A stretch of DNA of 64,000 nucleotides from Thermosynechococcus sp. NK55a (GTDB taxonomy: Bacteria > Cyanobacteriota > Cyanobacteriia > Thermosynechococcales > Thermosynechococcaceae). The position numbers and the translations under genes were made by a program. The DNA lies in NCBI RefSeq assembly GCF_000505665.1, contig NC_023033.1, positions 248,001 through 312,000 of the forward strand, read 5' to 3'. Below, piece by piece: positions 48,936 to 58,545 of the stretch. A model generated the notes under the pieces. That model saw only the letters and a program-made list of their open reading frames with translations, made no database searches and had not been told where the DNA came from. Numbering within the stretch: position 1 is the stretch's first letter; each line of letters opens with the position of its first letter.

Positions 48936-50531
48936 GTGAACCTACCCACTGCGACCATCCGTCGTCTGTTGAATTTACCGCAAGTTGCCGCCATTTGGGT
49001 GGGTGGCGGTCGCAGTCTCGGTACTGACAACGATGAGGCCTTTTGTGCTGCTTGGCTCGATCCTAAGGAGCAGGTGATACGCAGTATGGGGATCGGTCAG
49101 TTTCCACCTACCCCAGAGCAACTGACGCGGCTGTTGGTGCAGGCGATCGAATATCCCCGTCATCCCGAAGCTCAGCCCTGCCGTCCCGACGCCATCATCG
49201 TTGATGACCGTGAGTTGCAATTTTTCCTGCGCGGTGTGGTTGCTCCCCTCGACATCCAGGTGGAGTATCAAGCCCAGGTTCCCCCCCTTGATGATTTTTT
49301 TGAATTTATGGCGGCGGCAGCAACCAGGGATGATCAAAATGTCAAGGTACTCCCCCGGGAATACGTTCCCCTCTACAAACAGAAAATTGGGGAATTTGCC
49401 CAGCTGGATATCTGGCGGCGCCTCAACAGTGTTACCCCCCTTCAACTCCACTGCGATGCTTGGGACTCCCCCACCCTTTTTGCAGTACTGGTGAGCCCCC
49501 AGGGGGCCAAGCGTGACTTTGGTTTGATGCTCTACCGAGGGCAGGAGGCACTGCGCAACTTTTGGCAGCAGATTGATCAAGAGTATCCCTACATTGATGA
49601 AGAGGACGCTGAACGCCTCGAGGAAACGGTTTTGCGCAACGATTGTTTCTTCTTGAATTTTTCCGAGGTTGATGAGGAGGATTTAGGCAACGATCTCTCT
49701 TTCGTCCTTAGGGGGCATGCTTACACCATTGAACTGGGGGTCATCCATCCTTTGGAGGGGATCCGTCACTTCTATGCCCCTGAAGAGGCTGAGATGGTCT
49801 ATGTGGCGATCGCGGCGCTGATCAAATTCTGGAAAAAGACAAAGAAACAGTTTGAGAAGGAAGAGTACCCTGAACTGAATCTGCGGTTCAAGATTCCTTC
49901 ACCCTGCCATTTTGCCCTTGGTTATCAGGTGCAAGTGGCAACAGCGCCCCAGATGATACCGGGCATTGATGAGGACACTGAGGACAGCAAATCACAGCGC
50001 CAGATTCCCATTGATACCGCAGCGATTCCTGAGGAGGCCTACATTCTCTTCAAGCGGTTTCCTCCTAAGGAGCTAGAGGAATTACAAGCAGCGGTTGCTT
50101 ACCATCAACGGGGAGAGATTCCCGAGGAGTTTAAGGGCTATCCTGTGTTGACGATTCAAACCAAAAAATCAGCGGCGGCGGCGCTCACCGCCAAAATTGT
50201 TGAGGAGGGCGGCATTCACCATCTGACGGTCTTTCCCCTCTCCGGCCCTGAGCAAATCGTCATGCTCCTGGCTCAGACAAACGCCAATCATCTGTGGCTT
50301 TTGGATACCTTTGACGCCGCAAGTGGTTCGCTGCTCCTCGACTGGATCAAGGAAGTCAATGACCTTGGGGGCACCTGTGGCCTTGCTGTGGCCTATGGCC
50401 TGACGGGCAAAACCCGGATGCAGCCAACCCTCCAGCAAAACGTGGGACTCTTTGAAACCTCCCTTGTGTTTAGTTTTGTGGACACCCAGCGCCCGCCAAC
50501 CCCTCAGCCCATTGAGATTTCTAAACCCTAG
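48936..50531 (+). CDS. Conserved cyanobacterial protein (DUF6930-like)
   Basis: A 531-residue soluble protein with no transmembrane segment. It appears to have two copies of a similar alpha/beta domain: one begins WVGGGRSLG and includes PDAIIVDDRELQFFL, and another region near the middle has GLMLYRGQEALRNFW. An acidic linker (DEDTEDSKS) separates the last domain. I assign DUF6930 tentatively from memory. The GTG start at 48936 (MNLPTATIRR) was chosen because the open frame upstream lies within the divergent yqgF gene. The glutamine amidotransferase gene follows six bases later. Confidence 0.6.
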   Translation: MNLPTATIRRLLNLPQVAAIWVGGGRSLGTDNDEAFCAAWLDPKEQVIRSMGIGQFPPTPEQLTRLLVQAIEYPRHPEAQPCRPDAIIVDDRELQFFLRGVVAPLDIQVEYQAQVPPLDDFFEFMAAAATRDDQNVKVLPREYVPLYKQKIGEFAQLDIWRRLNSVTPLQLHCDAWDSPTLFAVLVSPQGAKRDFGLMLYRGQEALRNFWQQIDQEYPYIDEEDAERLEETVLRNDCFFLNFSEVDEEDLGNDLSFVLRGHAYTIELGVIHPLEGIRHFYAPEEAEMVYVAIAALIKFWKKTKKQFEKEEYPELNLRFKIPSPCHFALGYQVQVATAPQMIPGIDEDTEDSKSQRQIPIDTAAIPEEAYILFKRFPPKELEELQAAVAYHQRGEIPEEFKGYPVLTIQTKKSAAAALTAKIVEEGGIHHLTVFPLSGPEQIVMLLAQTNANHLWLLDTFDAASGSLLLDWIKEVNDLGGTCGLAVAYGLTGKTRMQPTLQQNVGLFETSLVFSFVDTQRPPTPQPIEISKP

Positions 50532-50537
50532 AAAACT

Positions 50538-51281
50538 GTGAAGTCCCTAAGAATTCTACTGCTGCAGGCACGGGGCGATCGCGCCACCCAGCAAGAGGAA
50601 CTATCGGAATTTATTCGCTTCAGTGGCCTGGCTGCCGAGCAATTTACAGTCCTCAATGGCTTCGCCTGTGATGACTTTACCCCCGACTGTATTCAAGGCT
50701 TTGATGCACTTTTTATTGGCGGCTCCAGTGATGCCACAGTGCTCAAGCCAGACCTCTATCCCTTTGTGCCACCAGCCATGGACTTAATTTTGGCCTGTAT
50801 TGAGCAGGGGATCCCCGTGCTGGCCTCCTGCTTTGGCTTTCAATTGGCAGTGCAGGCCTTGGGGGGACGGGTAATTGTGGATCGCGCGGCCATGGAAATG
50901 GGCACCTACCCTCTGTATCTCACCCCGGCCGGAGTCGCGGATCCCCTGTTTGCTGGCTTTCCCAATCCCTTTTGGGCCATTTCTGGACATCAGGAGCGCG
51001 CCTTGACCCTGCCCGCGGGAGCAACCTTACTGGCCTACAGCGAGTTGTGTCCCTACCATGCTTTTCGTTTGGAGGGGAAACCCTTCTACGCCTTTCAGTT
51101 TCATCCCGAGGTGGACGATCGCGACCTCCTTGCCCGCATTCGTCGCTATTGCGATCGCTATCAACTGAGCACTGCAGACCTGGAAAACCTCAAGCAAACG
51201 GCTCGCCCCACCCCCTATGCCAATCAGCTCATCCGCCGCTTTGTTGCAGTGGTGTTGGGGCAGAGAGTTAATTGTGCTTGA
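50538..51281 (+). CDS. Class I glutamine amidotransferase-like protein
   Basis: A 247-residue GATase1 protein, with nucleophile Cys98 in ASCFGFQLA and the His189/Glu191 pair in FQFHPEVD completing the triad. Stand-alone members of this group resemble GuaA's glutaminase domain or gamma-glutamyl hydrolases. No synthase partner is adjacent, so the amide acceptor is unknown. The GTG start lies six bases after the preceding gene. The 3' end overlaps miaA on the opposite strand by 58 bases. Confidence 0.82.
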   Translation: MKSLRILLLQARGDRATQQEELSEFIRFSGLAAEQFTVLNGFACDDFTPDCIQGFDALFIGGSSDATVLKPDLYPFVPPAMDLILACIEQGIPVLASCFGFQLAVQALGGRVIVDRAAMEMGTYPLYLTPAGVADPLFAGFPNPFWAISGHQERALTLPAGATLLAYSELCPYHAFRLEGKPFYAFQFHPEVDDRDLLARIRRYCDRYQLSTADLENLKQTARPTPYANQLIRRFVAVVLGQRVNCA

Positions 51282-52162
51282 ATCTCTGCCAGTTGCCCTT
51301 CTAGGGTGGTGGCTTGCAGCCAATGGATGCCCGGTTCTGCCCGGAACCATGTCCGCTGTCGTTTGGCAAATTGTTGGGTGTGCTGCACTGTGAGGGCAAT
51401 AGCCTCCGCGAGTGTAACTTCTCCCCGCAGATATTGGCGCATTTCCCGATAGCCCAAGGTGTCTAGGAGGGGCAAATCCTCCCCGTAGTGCCTTTGCAGT
51501 TGCCGAATTTCATCGAGCCAGCCCATGGCTAGCATCTGCTCAGTGCGGGCTTCGATACGGCGGCGCTGCTGTTGGCGATCGCCCCCCGTGAGGGCAAAGT
51601 ACCAAATCCGGTAGGGAGGCGGTTGGCGCCGTTGCTGCTGGCTGAGGGGCCGCCCAGTGGTGTAATAGACCTCCAAGGCGCGCAGGGTACGCACTTGATC
51701 GTGGGCATGGATCCGTTGCGCCGCCACAGGATCCACCTGCTGCAGCCACTGATAGCATTCCTGCTGACCCAGAGCCATGAGTTGGGCCCGTAGATGGGGT
51801 TGCGGTGGGACTTGGGGCATGGTTAGCCCTTGGGTAATACTGCGGATATACAATCCTGTCCCCCCCACCAAGAGGGGCGTGATCCCTTGGGCGTGGTAGT
51901 GGGCAATCAGGGCTTGAGCCTTGGCTTGGTAAATTGCTAGGGTCAGCGTATCGCGGGGGTCACAAATATCAATGAGGTGGTGGCGCACCTGCTGTTGCTG
52001 GGCTGGGGTGGGCTTGGCTGTGCCAATGTCAAAGCCGCGATAGACCTGGCGGGAATCGGCACTCAAAATGACGCTCTTCAATTGCTGGGCAAGGGCGATC
52101 GCCAGCGCCGTTTTGCCCGTAGCCGTTGCCCCCCCAATAACAATTAACCCTGCATCCCCCAC
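51224..52162 (-). CDS. miaA: tRNA dimethylallyltransferase
   Basis: A 312-residue MiaA that adds a dimethylallyl group to A37 of tRNAs reading U-starting codons. The P-loop GATATGKTAL (10-19), the catalytic ILSADSRQVYRGFDIGTAKP and LLVGGTGLYIRSI are present, as are the RTLRALEVYYTTGRP and the C-terminal QFAKRQRTWFR motifs. The last 20 codons overlap the amidotransferase gene on the other strand. Confidence 0.95.
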   Translation of the reverse strand: MGDAGLIVIGGATATGKTALAIALAQQLKSVILSADSRQVYRGFDIGTAKPTPAQQQQVRHHLIDICDPRDTLTLAIYQAKAQALIAHYHAQGITPLLVGGTGLYIRSITQGLTMPQVPPQPHLRAQLMALGQQECYQWLQQVDPVAAQRIHAHDQVRTLRALEVYYTTGRPLSQQQRRQPPPYRIWYFALTGGDRQQQRRRIEARTEQMLAMGWLDEIRQLQRHYGEDLPLLDTLGYREMRQYLRGEVTLAEAIALTVQHTQQFAKRQRTWFRAEPGIHWLQATTLEGQLAEIQAQLTLCPNTTATKRRMS

Positions 52163-52237
52163 TCAAATACAGCCTGAAAATTTCCTAGAATCGCCTATAA
52201 GCCTTATGTGCTAAAATTTAGGTCAGATTTGACATTT

Positions 52238-52261
52238 AGGCAAGTGAAAACGCATTTGCCT
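52238..52261 (+). promoter_or_regulatory. Hairpin in the gyrB leader
   Basis: AGGCAAGTG (52238-52246) pairs with CATTTGCCT (52253-52261) around AAAACG, nine base pairs with one G-U. It ends 27 bases before the gyrB ATG. A TTGACA lies at 52229-52234, but no suitably spaced -10 follows it. Confidence 0.35.
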
Positions 52262-52288
52262 CAATTCTATAGCAGTTAGGGAGTTGCC

Positions 52289-54210
<1,922 letters not shown>

Positions 54211-54382
54211 AGCTAGCCCCCAAAGTAGATGTGCTATAGTAGCTCTAGTCTAGCTGCGACGTTGGTGACTGCCAATATTGTTTTGTGATCTACAATTGCA
54301 AAACATTTGGGAATCAACACTGCGGGCGGCAGTAAACTGGTCTTTCAACCAGAAACTTCTAAGTCTGCAGTTGGCATTCCCC

Positions 54383-54398
54383 CCTAGTTTTTACTAGG
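54383..54398. other. Small perfect hairpin after gyrB
   Basis: CCTAGT and ACTAGG flank TTTT. It sits in the 234-base spacer between gyrB and the pseudouridine synthase gene, which otherwise shows no gene or recognised RNA. Confidence 0.4.
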
Positions 54399-54425
54399 TC
54401 ATAAACTGAGGTAAAACGGCGTCGC

Positions 54426-54444
54426 GGTTAGACTTTTCCTAACC
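54426..54444 (+). promoter_or_regulatory. Hairpin abutting a start codon
   Basis: GGTTAG (54426-54431) and CTAACC (54439-54444) form a perfect stem with a seven-base loop, ending directly before the ATG at 54445. No Shine-Dalgarno sequence is present, so the structure would sit where the ribosome binds and could control translation. Confidence 0.4.
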
Positions 54445-55032
54445 ATGAATTATCGCTATATTCTCTTGTACAAACCCTATCGGGTTCTGTGCCAGTTTCA
54501 AGATCAAGAGGGGCGATCAACCCTTAAAGATTACGTTCCTATCCCCGATGTTTATCCCGCTGGCCGCCTAGACTACGACAGTGAGGGGCTAGTTCTCCTC
54601 ACCAATGATGGTTGGTTGCAACACCGCTTAACGGATCCTCGCTATGGTCATCCGCGCACCTACTGGGTACAGGTGGAAGGTGAGCCCGATACAGCAGCCC
54701 TGAGCCAATTAGCAGCGGGGGTAGTGATCCAAGGCTATCGCACCCGACCCGCTCGCGTGGCAGTCCTCGATCAAGACCCCCCCTTGCCGCCACGGCATCC
54801 CCCCATTCGCTATCGCCGCCATATCCCCACGCAGTGGCTAAGCCTGACCCTATGGGAGGGGCGCAATCGCCAAGTCCGCCGCATGACGGCTGCGGTAGGA
54901 TTTCCCACACTGCGTTTGGTACGGGTGGCGATCGCCAACTTGCAATTGGGCGACCTTGCCCCCGGACAATGGCGGGACATTCTGCCTTTAGAACGGCAAG
55001 CCCTTTGGCGATCCTGTGGTCGGCGACCTTAG
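54445..55032 (+). CDS. rluE: Pseudouridine synthase, RluE-like
   Basis: A 195-residue pseudouridine synthase of the RsuA superfamily without an S4 domain, as in RluE. The active-site Asp is in [18 protein letters not shown], with [10 protein letters not shown] near the N terminus and [24 protein letters not shown] (split here for length at the RNRQVRR motif). RluE modifies 23S rRNA. It is the second enzyme of this class in the window and is not closely related to the one at 42.7 kb. Confidence 0.88.
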   Translation: MNYRYILLYKPYRVLCQFQDQEGRSTLKDYVPIPDVYPAGRLDYDSEGLVLLTNDGWLQHRLTDPRYGHPRTYWVQVEGEPDTAALSQLAAGVVIQGYRTRPARVAVLDQDPPLPPRHPPIRYRRHIPTQWLSLTLWEGRNRQVRRMTAAVGFPTLRLVRVAIANLQLGDLAPGQWRDILPLERQALWRSCGRRP

Positions 55033-55120
55033 CACTTCTTCATAATCGCGTAAGCCTATATTAAGATGAAGTCATAATTATTAACCTTAACTGCCCTGCA
55101 GGGATTGATGAGGTCGTCCC

Positions 55121-56284
55121 ATGGGACAGCCATTTCTGAGCAAAATTGGTCGTCCATGGCTGATCGGGGGGGCGATCGCCATCGGATTAGGGAGCTTACT
55201 CCTGAGCTGGAACTATTGGCAGCAGCTTCAGCGAGCCCGTGAGGAACAAGCAATTCAAGCTGCCCTAGCCAACCCTATCAGCGATCGCATTACCGCCCTT
55301 GGTCGACTCGAGCCAGAAGGGGAAGTGGTGGCGGTGAGTGCCCCCTCGATGACGGAGCGATTGGGACAGTTGTTGGTACGCGAAGGCGATCGCGTGGTTG
55401 CCGGTCAACCCCTTGCCTATTTAGATACCTATCCGGAGCGCAAAGCCGAACGAGACTTGGCGGCCAGTCAATTGCAGGAAGCCCGCCTACGCTATGAGGC
55501 TGAAACCCGCTTAGCCCTTGCTCAAATTGCCGAAGCCGAGCGGCGTCGCGATCGCGCCAATGAACCCGCTATTGCCGCCATTGCTGCCCAGCAGGCCACC
55601 ATTCAACGTATCCAAGCGGAACTCGCAACTGCCAATCGGGAATATCAGCGCTTTGCCCAACTCTTTGCCGATGGGGCAGTGTCGCAACAGGATCTCGACG
55701 ATCGCACGGTCCGTGTTCGCAGCTTACAGGAAGAACTGCGCAATGCCCAGGCCAACCTCGTTCGCTTACAGGAAGAGCGCCGCACAGAACTGGCCACTGC
55801 TAATGCTGCAGTGGACGCTGCCCAAGCGAATCTAGGACGCGTACAAACCCAAGTGCAACTTCTTTCAGCGGAGCGCAATCTAAAGCTGGCGGAAGCCCGC
55901 CTGCAGCGGACAATTATTCGGGCACCGCGCAAAGGCCGCATTCTGCGCATTCACACCCGTGCTGGCGAAAACATTAATGAACGGGGCATTCTCGAACTGG
56001 GCAATACTGACCAAATGTATGCCGTTGCGGAGGTGTATGAAACCGATGTGCCCCGGGTGCGTGTGGGTCAGCGGGCTGAAATTCGCAGTAGTGCCCTCAG
56101 GGCGCCCCTGAGTGGCCGTGTCGCTCAGGTGGGGTTGGTGGTGGCCAAAAATGACGTGACCGATACAGATCCGGCTGCAAAAACAGATGCGCGGGTAGTG
56201 GAAGTCAAAATTCGTTTAGATAACAGTGAACCGGTGGCAGGTCTGACCAATATGCAGGTGGAAGTGGCCATTGATCCCCGTTGA
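55121..56284 (+). CDS. devB: DevB-type membrane fusion protein (HlyD family)
   Basis: A 387-residue adaptor with one N-terminal membrane helix (about 14-31), a lipoyl-like half (VVAVSAPSMTERLGQLLVREGDRV), a long coiled coil (about 105-260: AERRRDRANEP, QEERRTELATANAAVDAAQ) and the second lipoyl and beta-barrel halves (IRAPRKGRILRIHTRAGENI, EVYETDVPRVRVGQ). It bridges the inner-membrane DevCA exporter and an outer-membrane TolC-like channel. In heterocystous species DevBCA exports glycolipids; in unicellular species the cargo is unknown. Confidence 0.9.
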   Translation: MGQPFLSKIGRPWLIGGAIAIGLGSLLLSWNYWQQLQRAREEQAIQAALANPISDRITALGRLEPEGEVVAVSAPSMTERLGQLLVREGDRVVAGQPLAYLDTYPERKAERDLAASQLQEARLRYEAETRLALAQIAEAERRRDRANEPAIAAIAAQQATIQRIQAELATANREYQRFAQLFADGAVSQQDLDDRTVRVRSLQEELRNAQANLVRLQEERRTELATANAAVDAAQANLGRVQTQVQLLSAERNLKLAEARLQRTIIRAPRKGRILRIHTRAGENINERGILELGNTDQMYAVAEVYETDVPRVRVGQRAEIRSSALRAPLSGRVAQVGLVVAKNDVTDTDPAAKTDARVVEVKIRLDNSEPVAGLTNMQVEVAIDPR

Positions 56285-56293
56285 GGTGTACCG

Positions 56294-57448
56294 ATGATTT
56301 TTGCAATTCCCCTTGCTTGGTTGCAATTGATTCGGGAGCGGATTCGGCTGTTGGTGGCGATCGCCGGTATTGCCTTTGCGGTTGTACTCATGCTGATGCA
56401 GTTTGGCTTTCGCGATGCCCTCTTTAAGGCCGCAGTGCGCTTCCACGAGAGCTTAAACACCGATATTGTCCTCATTAGTCCGCAATCCACGGCGCTGATC
56501 GCTATGCGCAGCTTTCCGCGGCGGCGGCTCTACCAAGCAGCGGGCTTTGAAGGGGTCGAGTCTGTTTCTCCCCTTTACCTCAGTTTTGGCCTCTGGCGCA
56601 ATCCCATTAATAAAAGTACTCGCCAACTGATGGTGATTGGTGTGGATCCGATGGCCGTCTCCATTGCCGTCTCCGATACCCCCCACTGGCAGGATGCCAT
56701 TAAGCTCGCGGATCACGTTCTTTTTGATGCTCAATCCCGCGCTGAGTTTGGGCCAATTCCTGAGCTATACCGCCAAGGGGAGCAGGTGACAACCGAAGTC
56801 TCTGGCCGCAAAATTACCGTGGCAGGCTTATTTCGCATGGGAGCCAACTTTGGTGCCGATGGTAACTTGCTCACTAGCGATTTGAACTTTTTGCGGCTGT
56901 TCCCGGAACGCAATCCTGGCCTAATTGATGTGGGGCTCGTGCGGGTGCGGCCGGGGGTAAATACAAAGGCCCTGGCACGGCGGATGAATGCTGCCCTTGG
57001 GAATGATGTGCTAGTGCTGACCCACGAGGAGTTTGCTGAATTCGAGCGCAGCTACTGGGAAAAGAGTACCTCCATTGGCTTTATTTTCTCCCTCGGTGCC
57101 CTGATGGGATTTATCGTTGGCTCTGTCATTGTCTATCAAATTCTCTACACCGATGTTACGGATCACTTAGCAGAGTATGCCACCCTCAAGGCAATGGGCT
57201 ATCGCGATGTCTTCTTCTATGGCGTGGTGATGCAGGAGTCCCTCATTCTCTCCTGTATGGGCTATGTGCCCGGCTTTATTGTTTCGTTTTTACTGTATAT
57301 CGTTATTGCCAATGCCACCTCTCTGCCAGTTTGGATGACCGTAGAACGCGCCAGTTTGGTCTTTACACTGACGGTGTTAATGTGTACCCTTTCGGGGGCG
57401 ATCGCTATGCGGCGGATTCAAGCAGCTGATCCTGCCGATATTTTCTAG
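56294..57448 (+). CDS. devC: DevC-type ABC permease
   Basis: A 384-residue permease of the MacB/FtsX type: one N-terminal helix (LLVAIAGIAFAVVLMLMQFGF), a large periplasmic domain (about 45-260), then three C-terminal helices (IFSLGALMGFIVGSVIVYQILYTDV, YVPGFIVSFLLYIVI, LTVLMCTLSGAIAM). The sequence YATLKAMGY following the second helix is typical. It begins nine bases after devB and ends nine before devA, one operon. Confidence 0.92.
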   Translation: MIFAIPLAWLQLIRERIRLLVAIAGIAFAVVLMLMQFGFRDALFKAAVRFHESLNTDIVLISPQSTALIAMRSFPRRRLYQAAGFEGVESVSPLYLSFGLWRNPINKSTRQLMVIGVDPMAVSIAVSDTPHWQDAIKLADHVLFDAQSRAEFGPIPELYRQGEQVTTEVSGRKITVAGLFRMGANFGADGNLLTSDLNFLRLFPERNPGLIDVGLVRVRPGVNTKALARRMNAALGNDVLVLTHEEFAEFERSYWEKSTSIGFIFSLGALMGFIVGSVIVYQILYTDVTDHLAEYATLKAMGYRDVFFYGVVMQESLILSCMGYVPGFIVSFLLYIVIANATSLPVWMTVERASLVFTLTVLMCTLSGAIAMRRIQAADPADIF

Positions 57449-57457
57449 GATGGTGTT

Positions 57458-58153
57458 ATGGAGCCAGTGATCCACATTCAAGGCCTCAATCACTATTTTG
57501 GTCAGGGGCAACTGCGCAAGCAAATTCTCTTTGATCTGCATGCTCGGATTGAGGCGGGCGAAATTGTGATCATGACGGGGCCTTCGGGATCAGGCAAAAC
57601 AACACTTTTAACGCTGATTGGTGCCCTACGCTCGGCTCAGGAAGGCAGTCTGCGGGTGCTTGGTCAGGAACTACGGCATGCCACCAAAGAGCAGCAAATT
57701 CAAATCCGGCGACAAACGGGCTATATCTTCCAAGGCCACAATCTTCTCCATGCCTTGACGGCTCGCCAAAATGTGCAGATGGCGCTGGATTTGCAACCCC
57801 ACCTCAGTCAACGGGAAGTGCGCGAGCGGGTGGATGCAATGCTCTGTGCCGTTGGTCTAGGAGAACGGCTAGACTATTATCCCCATGAACTTTCCGGAGG
57901 GCAAAAGCAGCGGGTAGCGATCGCCCGCGCTCTAGTGGGACATCCAAAAATTGTGCTTGCCGATGAACCGACGGCTGCCCTCGATAAAAAATCCGGTCGC
58001 GATGTAGTGGAAATTATGCGCACCCTTGCCCGTGAACAGGGATGCACCATTTTAATCGTAACCCACGATAACCGTATTCTCGATGTTGCCGATCGCATTA
58101 TTCACATGGAAGATGGCCACCTCTCAGAGACCAGCCTTGGGATTTCTGCCTAA
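57458..58153 (+). CDS. devA: DevA-type ABC ATPase
   Basis: A 231-residue ATPase with Walker A GPSGSGKTT, Q-loop IFQGHNLL, signature LSGGQKQR, Walker B IVLADEPTAALD and H-loop VTHDNR. It powers the DevBC exporter. The subunit set and gene order (B, C, A) match the DevBCA family. Confidence 0.93.
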   Translation: MEPVIHIQGLNHYFGQGQLRKQILFDLHARIEAGEIVIMTGPSGSGKTTLLTLIGALRSAQEGSLRVLGQELRHATKEQQIQIRRQTGYIFQGHNLLHALTARQNVQMALDLQPHLSQREVRERVDAMLCAVGLGERLDYYPHELSGGQKQRVAIARALVGHPKIVLADEPTAALDKKSGRDVVEIMRTLAREQGCTILIVTHDNRILDVADRIIHMEDGHLSETSLGISA

Positions 58154-58475
58154 GAACGCCATCCCAGGGCAGGCTGCACCGGTGAAACTCGCCGATTATC
58201 CTTTAGGTTCCCAACAGAGAGCGCCCATTGCCCTTTATAGACCCAAAGGCAAACCGCAAGCTGGCGGACCCTATCATTGCTCGCCAACTCAGGGGTAGCA
58301 GCTCCAATTCCTCTCCGCGTCCTAGTGCTGAAACATAGCAACTCTGTGTTATCGTCGTAGGTAGCGGCTTGCAAGCGCGGCAGTGGCACTTGTCAACTTT
58401 GCTTGTTTTCAACAGCTTCATTCTTTGCGAGGTCTCCGGCGGCACCTTTGGCCGTAGGCGGAGCTTTTGGTGTGC
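58154..58475. other. Spacer of more than 300 bases without a recognised gene
   Basis: Between devA and the rpoB promoter I see no convincing gene and no tRNA. Open frames of 70-80 codons on both strands look random. The sequence is GC-rich and structured in appearance, with several short inverted repeats, so an unannotated small RNA is possible, but I matched none of the standard ones (tmRNA, RNase P RNA, SRP RNA). Confidence 0.4.
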
Positions 58476-58505
58476 TTGACAGGGCGACGCCTCTTTGCTT
58501 ATGAT
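58476..58505 (+). promoter_or_regulatory. Strong sigma-70-type promoter of rpoB
   Basis: TTGACA (58476-58481), an 18-base spacer and TATGAT (58500-58505) form a near-consensus promoter. Transcription would start near 58512, leaving a leader of about 35 bases that includes AGAGGA before the rpoB ATG. Confidence 0.75.
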
Positions 58506-58545
58506 GCAAGATCCGCGTTTTAGCGATACCCTCTAGAGGATATAC

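Noticed and set aside
58203-58445. Minus-strand open frame of 80 codons upstream of rpoB
   Set aside because: No start signal, no recognised family, and irregular composition; kept only as an unexplained spacer.
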